21,671 nucleotides of DNA from a virus: the IMG/VR virus record IMGVR_UViG_3300020195_000181, positions 1 through 21,671 of that record. One strand, given 5' to 3'. The position numbers and the translations under genes are program-made. A model generated the notes under the pieces. That model did not search any database. It worked only from the letters and a program-made list of their open reading frames with translations, and had not been told where the DNA came from. Below, one piece after another: positions 1 to 7,321 of the stretch (its first letter is position 1; every line of letters starts with the position of its first letter).

Positions 1-24
1 CTCTAGGGGGGAGGAGCCCCCGAG
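1..24. terminator. GC-rich stem-loop at window edge, terminator-like
   Basis: GGGGG (6-10) can pair with CCCCC (17-21), and the outer CTC (1-3) with GAG (22-24) across a two-base bulge. No T-run follows on the + strand, so this is not a textbook intrinsic terminator. It could end an upstream transcript that lies outside the window. The rest of 25-133 holds no convincing gene, only a G-rich tract, a 19-bp repeat and the ribosome binding site of the first gene. Confidence 0.2.
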
Positions 25-85
25 CGGGGCGGGGGGGCGTGTCGCGATTTTCACGGGATACGGGAAACGCCACGAACGGCCAGGA

Positions 86-104
86 GAGCCCGAGAAATGG
101 CCCT
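86..104 (+). repeat. 19-bp direct repeat, copy 1
   Basis: GAGCCCGAGAAATGGCCCT occurs here and, base for base, at 584-602. Both copies follow a purine-rich GGAG-type sequence and contain an ATG followed by GCC CT, so both look like a translation-start context. GGCCA (78-82) and TGGCC (98-102) form a small dyad around this copy. It lies 30 bases upstream of the first antitoxin-like gene. Its function is unknown. Confidence 0.6.
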
Positions 105-133
105 CCGACGTACGTACCTGAGGGGAGGCGGCC

Positions 134-394
134 GTGACCCGCGTCGCCCTGAAGGCCGCCCAGCGGGACTTGCTGGACCTGGTCCGGGCCGTCGAGCAGG
201 ACGGGGAGCGGATCGTCCTGACCCGCCGTGGGCGCGCCGTGGCCGCCCTGGTCCCCCCGGGGGCGCTGGCCGCGCTCGACCTGCTGGGCCGCATGCTCCC
301 CAACGTGGCCGATGTCGCGGCGGCCCTCCCCGACCCGGACCCCGAGGCACCGGGCCTGGGCCCTGCTCCGGGGCCCAAGGGGGTGGCGCCGTGA
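134..394 (+). CDS. Phd/YefM-family antitoxin-like protein (first of two)
   Basis: An 86-residue protein whose first ~50 residues follow the Phd/YefM antitoxin pattern: an N-terminal strand and helix with LLDLVRAVEQDGERIVLTRR, then GRAVAALVPPGALAALD. Known family members bind operator DNA through this N-terminal fold and neutralise a toxin with a flexible C-terminus. Here the tail (about residues 60-86) is Pro/Gly/Asp-rich. The GTG start at 134 is chosen because GAGGGGAGG ends five bases upstream. The stop overlaps the next start as GTGA (391-394), which implies translational coupling. No Doc, RelE or PIN toxin is adjacent; the partner gene is a second antitoxin-like protein. It may be a phage transcription regulator or an anti-toxin counter-defence protein. 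The fold is fairly clear; the role is inference. Confidence 0.7.
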   Translation: MTRVALKAAQRDLLDLVRAVEQDGERIVLTRRGRAVAALVPPGALAALDLLGRMLPNVADVAAALPDPDPEAPGLGPAPGPKGVAP

Positions 395-699
395 CGGCCC
401 CTGCCCCCCGCACCGTCCCCGTCCGGCGACTCCGGGCGACGCTCAAGGCCGTTGTCTGCGCCGTGGAGGCGGGCGGGGAGCCCGTCGTCGTGACCCGGCA
501 CGGGCGCCCCGTGGCCGCCCTGGTCCCGGTTGGGGCCCTGGACGCCCTACCCGCCGGGGTGCTGGCGACGAAACCTCCCGCCGGAGCCCGAGAAATGGCC
601 CTGGAGGTTTCGGTTCCGTCGCCACACGCGGAGGCCGACATGACAACCCGACCGTCCCGTCTGTCCCGACTGTCCTCTCCCCCCGGAGAGCGGCCGTGA
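391..699 (+). CDS. Phd/YefM-family antitoxin-like protein (second of two)
   Basis: A 102-residue protein from the GTG at 391, inside the GTGA overlap with the preceding stop. Residues ~5-55 carry the same pattern as the upstream gene: AVVCAVEAGGEPVVVTRHG, then RPVAALVPVGALDALPAG. The two are diverged paralogues; GTGGCCGCCCTGGTCCC is shared at the DNA level. The C-terminal half (from about residue 60) looks different: it holds the second 19-bp repeat and a 10-bp inverted repeat, then a Ser/Arg/Pro-rich stretch with small GTCCC repeats. The conserved domain is therefore followed by sequence that may serve mainly as a regulatory signal, or as a 34-residue product from an internal ATG at 595. The stop overlaps the next GTG (696-699). 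No toxin partner is seen. Confidence 0.62.
   Translation: MTAPAPRTVPVRRLRATLKAVVCAVEAGGEPVVVTRHGRPVAALVPVGALDALPAGVLATKPPAGAREMALEVSVPSPHAEADMTTRPSRLSRLSSPPGERP
569..612. repeat. 10-bp perfect inverted repeat enclosing the second 19-bp repeat
   Basis: CGAAACCTCC (569-578) and GGAGGTTTCG (603-612) are perfect inverted copies separated by 24 bases. That loop contains the whole second copy (584-602) of the 19-bp direct repeat first seen at 86-104. In RNA, the stem would place the GGAG and ATG (595) of the repeat in a loop. It could be a regulatory hairpin or a protein-binding dyad. There is no T-run after it, so a simple terminator is unlikely. Confidence 0.5.
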
Positions 700-926
700 T
701 CCCGCGCGACCCCGACCGCAACGCCTGGGCCTGCCACCCCGCGGCCAGCCCCTGTTCGAAGCTGCTCTCGCGGTGCTGGACCCGGGACCCCATCGACGGG
801 GGCCCCCTCGCCCTGTTCCTCGACCGCCTGGACATCCGCCGTGGCTTCGCGGCCGTGCGCTCTCAGCTCTTGGCCTGGCTCTCAGAGCCCGTGCTCTCCG
901 GAGGTCCCCATGGTTGCGAAGCCTGA
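696..926 (+). CDS. Small protein of unknown function (76 aa)
   Basis: The GTG at 696 lies in a GTGA overlap with the upstream antitoxin-like gene and gives 76 residues. The last 17 bases overlap the start of the methyltransferase gene at 910. The sequence has three Cys in its first ~30 residues (WACHPAASPCSKLLSRC) and one near the end, plus a probable amphipathic helix (LALFLDRLDIRRGFAAVRSQLLAWL). The Cys/His pattern (C-x-H, C, C) could hint at metal binding but does not match a zinc-finger family I recognise. GGAGAG ends five bases before the start. The overlaps on both sides and the good ribosome site support a real gene; no function can be assigned. Confidence 0.5.
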   Translation: MIPRDPDRNAWACHPAASPCSKLLSRCWTRDPIDGGPLALFLDRLDIRRGFAAVRSQLLAWLSEPVLSGGPHGCEA

Positions 927-2256
927 TCAGAGCGGCCTGGGCCGCGTGCGCCTGGAGAACCGCCGCGTCGCGGACCTCATGCCGGCGGCCTACAACCCGC
1001 GATCGATCTCGCCCGACGCACTCGCCGGCCTGGGCGAGTCCATCGGCCGCTTCGGGCTGGTGCAGCCGATCATCGTGAACGCGCGCACCGGTCGCGTCGT
1101 CGGCGGCCACCAGCGGCTCAAGGTGCTGGAGGCCAAGAGCGTCGAGGCCACGGATGTCGTCGTGATCGACGTCGAGGAGGCCGAGGAGAAGGCGCTCAAC
1201 CTGGCGCTGAACTCGCCGCGGATCTCGGGCGAGTGGACGGTCGAGGCGCTGGGGCTGCTCGAGGAGGTCGTGGGCGCGCTGCCCGACCTGGGCGAGTCGC
1301 TCCGGCTGCTCGACCTGCGTGGCGACCTGGAGAAGCTCTTCCCGGACGCTGCCGGTGACTTCGTGGAGGACGAGGTCCCGGAGCCCCCCGACGACCCGAT
1401 CACGAAGCCCGGCGACCTCTGGGTGCTGGGCGAGCACCGCGTCCTCTGCGGCGACTCGGGGAGCGTGGAGGACCTCGACCGGCTCCTCGACGGGGCCCCG
1501 GTCCACCTGCTGAACACCGATCCGCCCTACAACGTGAAGGTCGAGCCGCGCTCGAACAACGCGATCCGCGCCGGGCTCTCCTCGTTCGCCGCGCCCGAGA
1601 AGCGCCACCACCAGGCGATGGACCTCGCGCGCCACCCGGGGAAGAGCAAGCCCACGCACAGGAAGATGCGCGCGAAGGACCGCCCGCTCGCCAACGACTT
1701 CCTCACCGACGAGGAGTTCGAGAAGCGTCTACGCGCGTGGTTCGGCAACGCCTCGCGCGTCATGCTCCCCGGGCGCGCGGCCTACATCTGGGGTGGCTAC
1801 GCCAACGTGGCCAACTACCCGCCGGCGTTGAAGGAGGCGGGCCTCTACTTCAGCCAGACCATCATCTGGGACAAGCAGCACCCCGTGCTCACGCGCAAGG
1901 ACTTCATGGGTGCGCACGAGTGGTGTTTCTACTCGTGGAAGATCGGCGCCGCGCACGTGTTCTACGGCCCGGCGAACGTGCCGGACCTGTGGCAGGTGAA
2001 GAAGGTGACGCCGCAGAAGATGATCCATCTCACAGAGAAGCCCGTCGAGCTCGCGGCGCGCGCGCTCAAGTACTCGTCGAAGTCCGGCGAGAACGTGCTC
2101 GACCTCTTCGGCGGCTCGGGCAGCACGCTCATGGCCTGCGAGCACCTCGGGCGACGCGCGTTCCTCATGGAGCTAGACCCCGCGTACACCGACGTGATCG
2201 TCGAGCGGTGGGAGAAGGCGACGGGCCAGAAGGCCGTGCGCAAGGGGCGCAGCTGA
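910..2256 (+). CDS. ParB-like domain fused to a beta-class DNA methyltransferase
   Basis: A 448-residue protein that transfers a methyl group from S-adenosylmethionine to DNA adenine N6 or cytosine N4. Residues ~15-110 are a ParB/sulfiredoxin-type domain: NPR, then LGESIGRFGLVQPIIV, then GGHQR at 65-69. The methylase follows, with catalytic motif IV DPPYNV at 204-209 and AdoMet-binding motif I DLFGGSGST at 398-406, preceded by TEKPVEL. Motif IV before motif I is the beta-class order. The ATG at 910 is chosen over in-frame upstream starts because GGAGG (900-904) lies five bases before it. This fusion is common in phages near terminase genes, where it can mask the genome from host restriction or set packaging or transcription timing. 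Which role applies here is inference. No cognate endonuclease gene is adjacent. Confidence 0.92.
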   Translation: MVAKPDQSGLGRVRLENRRVADLMPAAYNPRSISPDALAGLGESIGRFGLVQPIIVNARTGRVVGGHQRLKVLEAKSVEATDVVVIDVEEAEEKALNLALNSPRISGEWTVEALGLLEEVVGALPDLGESLRLLDLRGDLEKLFPDAAGDFVEDEVPEPPDDPITKPGDLWVLGEHRVLCGDSGSVEDLDRLLDGAPVHLLNTDPPYNVKVEPRSNNAIRAGLSSFAAPEKRHHQAMDLARHPGKSKPTHRKMRAKDRPLANDFLTDEEFEKRLRAWFGNASRVMLPGRAAYIWGGYANVANYPPALKEAGLYFSQTIIWDKQHPVLTRKDFMGAHEWCFYSWKIGAAHVFYGPANVPDLWQVKKVTPQKMIHLTEKPVELAARALKYSSKSGENVLDLFGGSGSTLMACEHLGRRAFLMELDPAYTDVIVERWEKATGQKAVRKGRS

Positions 2257-2257
2257 G

Positions 2258-2746
2258 ATGGGCGCTCGCGGACCCTCCCCGACCCCGTCGCGTCAGCTGG
2301 GCCTGCGCGGCAGCTGGCGCGCGGGAACGCGCCCGGGCGAGCCCATGCCCGAGCCCCAGGCGCCTCCGCGCCCCGCGGCCTTGAGCCCCGGCGCCGCCGT
2401 CGTGTGGGACGAGGTCGTCCCGCGGCTCGACGCGGCCGGGATGATCGCCCTCGTGGACGGGCGCACGTTCGCCCGCTACTGCGAGCTCTTCCAGGTGTGG
2501 GACGAGCTGCTGGCGTTCCTCAGGAAGTCCGGCCACGCGCACCCGATCAAGAACACCCGCGGAGAGGTCGTGGGCGTCAGGCCTTACCCGCAGCTGCGCC
2601 TCGCGCTCCAGGTCTCCGAGCACCTGCTGCGCATGGAGACGCACTTCGGCATGACGCCCGCGGCGCGCGCGCGCCTGATCGCCCAGCCGCCGGCGATGAC
2701 TGACCCCGCCTTCGACTACTTCCACCCGACGAGGTTCACGGGATGA
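2258..2746 (+). CDS. terS: Terminase small subunit, P27-type
   Basis: A 162-residue protein that would recognise phage DNA and start packaging together with the large subunit. It opens with GARGPSPTP and a Pro-rich segment, as P27-type small terminases do. The helical core follows (AAVVWDEVVPRLDAAGM, then FARYCELFQVWDELLAFL), with the family's KNTRGEVVGVRPYPQLRLAL stretch and a final helix. The ATG starts one base after the methyltransferase stop, and AAGGGG (2242-2247) can serve as ribosome site. Its stop overlaps the terL start as ATGA (2743-2746). The context immediately before terL makes the call secure; the DNA sites it binds cannot be seen. Confidence 0.85.
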   Translation: MGARGPSPTPSRQLGLRGSWRAGTRPGEPMPEPQAPPRPAALSPGAAVVWDEVVPRLDAAGMIALVDGRTFARYCELFQVWDELLAFLRKSGHAHPIKNTRGEVVGVRPYPQLRLALQVSEHLLRMETHFGMTPAARARLIAQPPAMTDPAFDYFHPTRFTG

Positions 2747-4422
2747 GCGCGCCCGAGCCCCCGATCCCGCTCGCGCATTGGGGCGACGCGGCCCTCGAGC
2801 AGGTCTGCCGGACGGAGATCCCCGGCTACGACCCGTGGGCCACGGCGCTCCCGGGGCAGCGCTTCGAGGTGGCGCTCGCACGGCGCGCGATCTCGTTCTT
2901 CCACGACATGCTGGTGTTCGTCGAGGGCGAGCGCGCCGGGGAGCCCTTCGACCTGGAGCCCTGGCAGGCCGCGATCGTGGGGAACCTCTTCGGCTGGGTG
3001 GACGGGACGACGGGCCATCGGCGGTACCGCGAGGGCTTCGTGTTCGTCGCTCGCAAGAACGGGAAGACCGCGATCTGCGCGGGGATCGCCCTCTACCTCC
3101 TGCTCTGCGACGGGGAGCCCGGAGCCCAAGTGTACTCGGCGGCAGCCGAGCAGGCCCAGGCCGCGCTGATCTTCCGCTGCGCCATGCAGATGATCGCGCG
3201 CCAGCAGGAACTCCTCGCGCGCACGCGTGTCTACCGCGCCTTCAAGTCGATCGAGGTCCCCGAGACGGGCTCGATCTTCCGGGCGCTCACGGCCGACGCG
3301 CAGACCAAGCACGGGCTCTCCGTGCACGGCGCCGTGATCGACGAGCTGCACGCCCACCCCACGCGCGACCTCGTGGACGTCCTCCAGACCGCTACGGGCG
3401 CCCGGCGCCAGCCGCTCACGGTCCACATCACGACGTCTGACTACGAGCGCGTCTCGATCTGCAACGAGAAGTACGAGTACGCGAAGAAGGTGCGCGAGCG
3501 CGCGATCGCCGACCCCTCGTTCCTCCCGGTGGTCTACGAGGCGCTGCCGACCGACGACTGGGCCGATCCCGCCGTGTGGCGGAAGGCGAATCCGAACCTC
3601 GGCGTCTCGGTGAAGCAGGAGTACCTGGAGCGGGAGTGCGCGCGTGCGAAGGAGTCGCCCGCCTACCTCAACACGTTCCTCCGGCTCCACCTCAACATCC
3701 GCACGAATGCCGATGTCGCGGCCTTCGACATGCGCCAGTGGGAGGCGTGCCGGGGCGACCGCAGCTACCACGAGCTCGCGGCCCAGCTCGAAGGCCACGA
3801 GTGCTACGCGGGCCTGGACCTGGCGAGTACCGAGGACCTGACGGCGCTCGTGCTCGTGTTCCCCGACGACGGGAACGCCGTGCTGCCCTTCTTCTGGTGC
3901 CCGAAGGAGGGGGCGGTCGCCCGCGAGAAGCGCCACCGCGTGCCGTACATGGGCTGGGCGCGCGACGGGTTCCTCCAGCTCACGGACGGCAACGCCACCG
4001 ACTTCGACCACGTCGAGAAGAAGGCCGTCGAGCTCGCCAAGCGCTACCGGATCCGGTCGCTGGGCTTCGACCGCTTCGGCGCCGCCCAGGTCGTGAACCA
4101 CCTCCAGGACGCGGGGATCGACGTCGTGCTCTTCGGCCAGGGGTTCGTGTCCATGAACGGGCCCAGCAAGTACCTCGACATCCTCGTGCGCTCGGGCGAC
4201 CTGAGGCACGGGGGGCACCCCGTCCTCTCGTGGATGGCCTCCAACCTTATGTGGGAGAAGGACGCGGCGGACAACTGGAAGCCGTCGAAGAAGAAGAGCC
4301 GCGAGAAGATCGACGGCATCACGGCGCTGATCATGGCACTTGGCATGGGCATGGCGCTCTCGGGCGGGCAGGGCCCCAGCATCGAGGATGCGCTGCTCTC
4401 CGGCGACGGGGTGCTCGCATGA
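2743..4422 (+). CDS. terL: Terminase large subunit (packaging ATPase/nuclease)
   Basis: A 559-residue packaging motor that pumps DNA into the prohead and cuts it. The N-terminal ATPase carries a Walker A-type loop at 102-109 (V-A-R-K-N-G-K-T, catalytic K108) and Walker B at 197-201 (AVIDE: D200, E201), followed by HAH. The C-terminal RNase H-like nuclease shows its acidic residues: D359 in AGLDLAS, D443 in LGFDRFG and D524 in KIDGITALIMALG. Length and motif order match the HK97-type Terminase_1 family. It starts in an ATGA overlap with terS and ends in an ATGA overlap with the portal gene (4419-4422), so the packaging genes are tightly coupled. No truncation is seen. Confidence 0.96.
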   Translation: MSAPEPPIPLAHWGDAALEQVCRTEIPGYDPWATALPGQRFEVALARRAISFFHDMLVFVEGERAGEPFDLEPWQAAIVGNLFGWVDGTTGHRRYREGFVFVARKNGKTAICAGIALYLLLCDGEPGAQVYSAAAEQAQAALIFRCAMQMIARQQELLARTRVYRAFKSIEVPETGSIFRALTADAQTKHGLSVHGAVIDELHAHPTRDLVDVLQTATGARRQPLTVHITTSDYERVSICNEKYEYAKKVRERAIADPSFLPVVYEALPTDDWADPAVWRKANPNLGVSVKQEYLERECARAKESPAYLNTFLRLHLNIRTNADVAAFDMRQWEACRGDRSYHELAAQLEGHECYAGLDLASTEDLTALVLVFPDDGNAVLPFFWCPKEGAVAREKRHRVPYMGWARDGFLQLTDGNATDFDHVEKKAVELAKRYRIRSLGFDRFGAAQVVNHLQDAGIDVVLFGQGFVSMNGPSKYLDILVRSGDLRHGGHPVLSWMASNLMWEKDAADNWKPSKKKSREKIDGITALIMALGMGMALSGGQGPSIEDALLSGDGVLA

Positions 4423-6143
4423 TCGGCATCCTGCGTCGGCTCTTCGGCGGCGGGGCGCGCGCGAGCGCGAGCTTCGGGGAGACCACGGACCTCCAGAACC
4501 CCGCGCACTGGCTCACGGGCTGGGCGCTCGGGCGCCAGACGGCGAGCGGCGAGCGCGTGACGGCCGAGTCTGCGCTCGGGCTCTCCGTCTACTACGCCTG
4601 CCTTCGGAACGGCGCCGAGGACGTCGCCAAGCTGCCCCGGCAGCTCCGGCGCTCGCGGGGCGAGCAGCGCGGGAGCGATCTCGTCCAGGACCACCCGCTC
4701 GCCCACGTCTTGAAGCGCCCGAACCCCGTCATGTCCTGGGGCGTGTTCGCCCAGGTGATGCAGCACCGGCGCATGGCCTGGGGGAACGCCTACGCCGAGA
4801 TCGTGCGCGACGGGACCGGCGCGCCGGTCGAACTCTGGCCCGTGCATCCGGGGCGCGTGAGGCCCGAGCTCAAGCGCGACGGCCGCACGCTCGTCTACCA
4901 CGTCCGGGGCGAGGGGACTCGCGAGGTGCCCATCGCGCCGCGGGATGTGTTCCACCTGCGCGGGCTGGGCTCGGGCGTCGAGGGCTACTCGGTCGTGCGC
5001 TTCGCGTCGGAGACCTTGGGCCTGGGGCTCGCGGCGCAGCGCCACGCGGCGGCGTTCTTTGGAGAGGGGCTCGCGAAGCGCCTCGTGGCCTTCACGAAGC
5101 AGACCTTGAACGCCGACGCGCGCGAGGCGCTCAGGAAGCGCATCGAGGGCGACCGCGAGAAGAACGTCGTCGGCGCCCGGCGCATGCCGATCATCGACGT
5201 CGAGGTCGACGTGAAGGATCTCGGGATCCCGCCCGAGGAGGCGCAGTTCCTTGAGCAGCGGGAGTTCGGTGTCGAGGAGGTCGCGCGCTGGTTCCGCATG
5301 CAGCTCGCGAAGGTGCAGTACTTCAAGCGCGCCCAGGGGTGGTCGTCGCTCGACGCGCTCAACACCGACTACGTCGTGGACTTCCTGACTCCCCAGGTCC
5401 AGACCTGGGAAGAGGAGATCGCCGTCAAGCTCCTGACCGACGAAGACCGCGCCGAGGGACTCTTCGTGCGGTTCGTGCTCCAGGGGCTGCTCCGCGGCGA
5501 CGTCTCGACGCGCATCGCCTACTACTCGGCGGGCTACCGGGACGGGTGGCTCTCGCAGAACGACATCCGCGACCTGGAGGACATGAACCCGATCGAGGAC
5601 CCGGCCGCGGACGAGTACCGCGTGCAGGCCCAGATGACGAAGCTCGAGGACGCGGGCGCGAAGCCCAAGGCTCTGCCGCCGGGGCAGCCGAAGCCCCCGC
5701 CCCCCGAGGACGACGAGGAGGACGAGGACGCGGAGGCTGCGTGGCGAGGCGTCCGAGCCGAGGCCGAGGCGCTCCGGCCCATGCTGATCCACACGGCCAC
5801 GGTCCTCGCGCGCAAGGAGGCCCACGAAGTCGATGCGGCCCTGAAGAAGAACGGTCAGAACCCCGCGGCGCTCGACCAGTGGGCACGGGGCTTCAACGCC
5901 CGGCTCCGCGAGCTGGTCGTGGAGGCCTTCGGGCCCGCCGGCCTCGCGATCGACGCGATCACCGGCCGCCACCCCGCCGCGCGCGTCCGGCCCGCGGACC
6001 TGGACGCCGTGGCGCGGGCGTGGACCACGATCGACCTCCGCGCCCCGCGGGCGCCCGAGGCCGATCGCGCCCAGGCCCTCGCCGACGCCGTCCTCGCCGC
6101 GCTCCTTCTCCCCGTCGCCCCGGAGGCCTCCCGTGCTGCCTGA
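4419..6143 (+). CDS. Portal protein (HK97-type) with extra C-terminal domain
   Basis: A 574-residue protein forming the dodecameric ring at the capsid vertex through which DNA enters and leaves. The core (residues 1 to ~425) has recognisable portal features: LSVYYACLRNGAEDVAKLP, HPLAHVLKRPNPVMSWGVF, MAWGNAYAEIVRDG, DVFHLRGLG and the GWSSLDALNTDYV segment. An acidic, Pro-rich linker (around 427-445) leads to a helical C-terminal part (WRGVRAEAEALRPMLIHTA, then RKEAHEVDAALKK). This extension is seen on many relatives of this portal and is longer than HK97 gp3. The ATG overlaps the terL stop. The end overlaps the protease start by 11 bases. The core call is firm; the role of the extension is unknown. 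Confidence 0.95.
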   Translation: MIGILRRLFGGGARASASFGETTDLQNPAHWLTGWALGRQTASGERVTAESALGLSVYYACLRNGAEDVAKLPRQLRRSRGEQRGSDLVQDHPLAHVLKRPNPVMSWGVFAQVMQHRRMAWGNAYAEIVRDGTGAPVELWPVHPGRVRPELKRDGRTLVYHVRGEGTREVPIAPRDVFHLRGLGSGVEGYSVVRFASETLGLGLAAQRHAAAFFGEGLAKRLVAFTKQTLNADAREALRKRIEGDREKNVVGARRMPIIDVEVDVKDLGIPPEEAQFLEQREFGVEEVARWFRMQLAKVQYFKRAQGWSSLDALNTDYVVDFLTPQVQTWEEEIAVKLLTDEDRAEGLFVRFVLQGLLRGDVSTRIAYYSAGYRDGWLSQNDIRDLEDMNPIEDPAADEYRVQAQMTKLEDAGAKPKALPPGQPKPPPPEDDEEDEDAEAAWRGVRAEAEALRPMLIHTATVLARKEAHEVDAALKKNGQNPAALDQWARGFNARLRELVVEAFGPAGLAIDAITGRHPAARVRPADLDAVARAWTTIDLRAPRAPEADRAQALADAVLAALLLPVAPEASRAA

Positions 6144-7026
6144 GCCCACCGCCGACTGCTTCCGCTCGCACCTGGGAGTCTGGGCGATCCTGCCCTCCTT
6201 CCTGCAGGAGTCGCTCGCGGCGATCCGATCGGGCCTCTGGCGGCCGCGGGCGCAGGGGGCCCCGGCGCTCCCGGGCGTGCCGACGCCGACCGACGTCCGG
6301 GTCGAGGGGACTCCGCCGCCCCCGCTCTCCTACTTCGTGACGCCGGAGGGGGTGGGGATCCTCCCGCTCCACGGCCTCTCGATGAAGGCACGCTCCAAGT
6401 ACGGCGGCTACAGCAGCGTGGACGCGCGTCGCCAGTTGCGGGCGATGGCCGCCGACGAGCGGGTGGGCGCCATCCTGCTCCACATCGACTCCCCCGGCGG
6501 GCACGTGGCCGGCACGAAGGAGTTGGCCGACGACGTCGCCGCCGTGGGCGAGGCGAAGCCCGTCCACGCCTACCTCGAGGACGCTGGTGCCTCGGCGGCC
6601 TACTGGGTCGCGAGCCAGGCGCGCACGGTCGCGGCCAACGAGATGGCCATGGTCGGGAGCCTGGGCACGTTCACCGTGCTCTACGACCTCTCGAAGTCCG
6701 CCGAGATGGAGGGCGTCCAGGTCCACGTCGTCTCGACGGGCGAGCGGAAGGGCGCCGCGGCCCCCGGCACTCCCGTCACCGCCGAGGACCTCGCCGAGGC
6801 CCAGCGCTTGGTGGACGGCTTCGACTCGTTCTTCCGTGCGGGGGTGCGCGACGGCCGGGAACTCGGCGCGAAGGAATCCTCAGCCATCTGGACCGGGGCG
6901 GTGTGGCTCGCCGGCGAGGCGAAGGGGCTCGGGCTCCTGGACCGCGTCGAGTCGCTCGACGCGACGGTGGAACGCGTGACGGCCCCGCTGCGCGCGAGGG
7001 CAGCGAAGGCGCGACTCGCTCGGTAG
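6133..7026 (+). CDS. S49 (SppA/ClpP-like) prohead maturation protease
   Basis: A 297-residue serine peptidase expected to cleave the N-terminal delta domain of the capsid protein during prohead maturation. Residues ~70-290 are the S49 fold: GVGILPLHGLSM, then AILLHIDSPGGHVAGT. The nucleophile is S154 in GASAAYW, the general base K206 in STGERKG. The spacing of 52 residues fits the Ser-Lys dyad of SppA-type enzymes. The first ~65 residues are a Pro-rich leader. The GTG start at 6133 has GGAGG (6122-6126) upstream and overlaps the end of the portal gene. It sits between portal and capsid as in HK97. No separate scaffold gene follows, so the capsid's own N-terminus probably acts as scaffold. Confidence 0.92.
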   Translation: MLPEPTADCFRSHLGVWAILPSFLQESLAAIRSGLWRPRAQGAPALPGVPTPTDVRVEGTPPPPLSYFVTPEGVGILPLHGLSMKARSKYGGYSSVDARRQLRAMAADERVGAILLHIDSPGGHVAGTKELADDVAAVGEAKPVHAYLEDAGASAAYWVASQARTVAANEMAMVGSLGTFTVLYDLSKSAEMEGVQVHVVSTGERKGAAAPGTPVTAEDLAEAQRLVDGFDSFFRAGVRDGRELGAKESSAIWTGAVWLAGEAKGLGLLDRVESLDATVERVTAPLRARAAKARLAR

Positions 7027-7321
7027 GGAGCGGAGAGTTGCGTACACATCGGCTCACCGATCGAGAGGCAGATTCCCGTTGCCATGTCCCCGAGTCATGA
7101 TTGACTCTCTCGTGTAACCCGTAGCGACCTCCCATGGGCTGTGCCCCGGGATGCGATCGCCTGCGAGGCCTCGGCGGCTGTGCCCCGAGCGCGCATCGCG
7201 GAGTAGCTGAGCGCCGTACCGAGGCCGTGCCCGGTGCTGTGACGCGTGGCTGCGCCTTCACCCCGTCCACCGCGGGGGGCGCCACGCCTTGCAGTGCCCC
7301 TCCCCGCCGAGGAGGCACGCC
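7027..7321 (+). promoter_or_regulatory. Gene-free leader region before the capsid gene
   Basis: No plausible gene fits in these 295 bases, although nearly every other junction here is overlapping. The first two 60-base blocks are 58-60% GC. It holds a stem-loop ATCGG-CTCA-CCGAT (7048-7061); a dyad GAGTCA-TGAT-TGACTC (7092-7107) overlapping a -35-like TTGACT (7101-7106); a 12-bp direct repeat GGCTGTGCCCCG (7137-7148 and 7176-7187); and nested pairing GATGCG (7150-7155)/CGCATC (7192-7197) around CTCGG (7170-7174)/CCGAG (7185-7189). The capsid ribosome site GAGGAGG is at 7309-7315. I see no clear -10 box 17 bases after TTGACT. An extra promoter, operator or structured leader boosting capsid expression is the likely reading. 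Confidence 0.4.

Noticed and set aside
97-390. Forward frame from the ATG at 97 that overprints the first antitoxin gene and runs into the second
   Set aside because: The product is Arg/Gly/Pro-rich noise until the second gene's GTG at 391. The GTG at 134 and the GTGA junction explain the region better. The ATG is kept only as part of the 19-bp repeat.
7101-7129. TTGACT as the -35 of a sigma70-type promoter
   Set aside because: No acceptable -10 hexamer lies 16-18 bases downstream (GCGACC at 17). It is mentioned only within the leader region, not called as a promoter.
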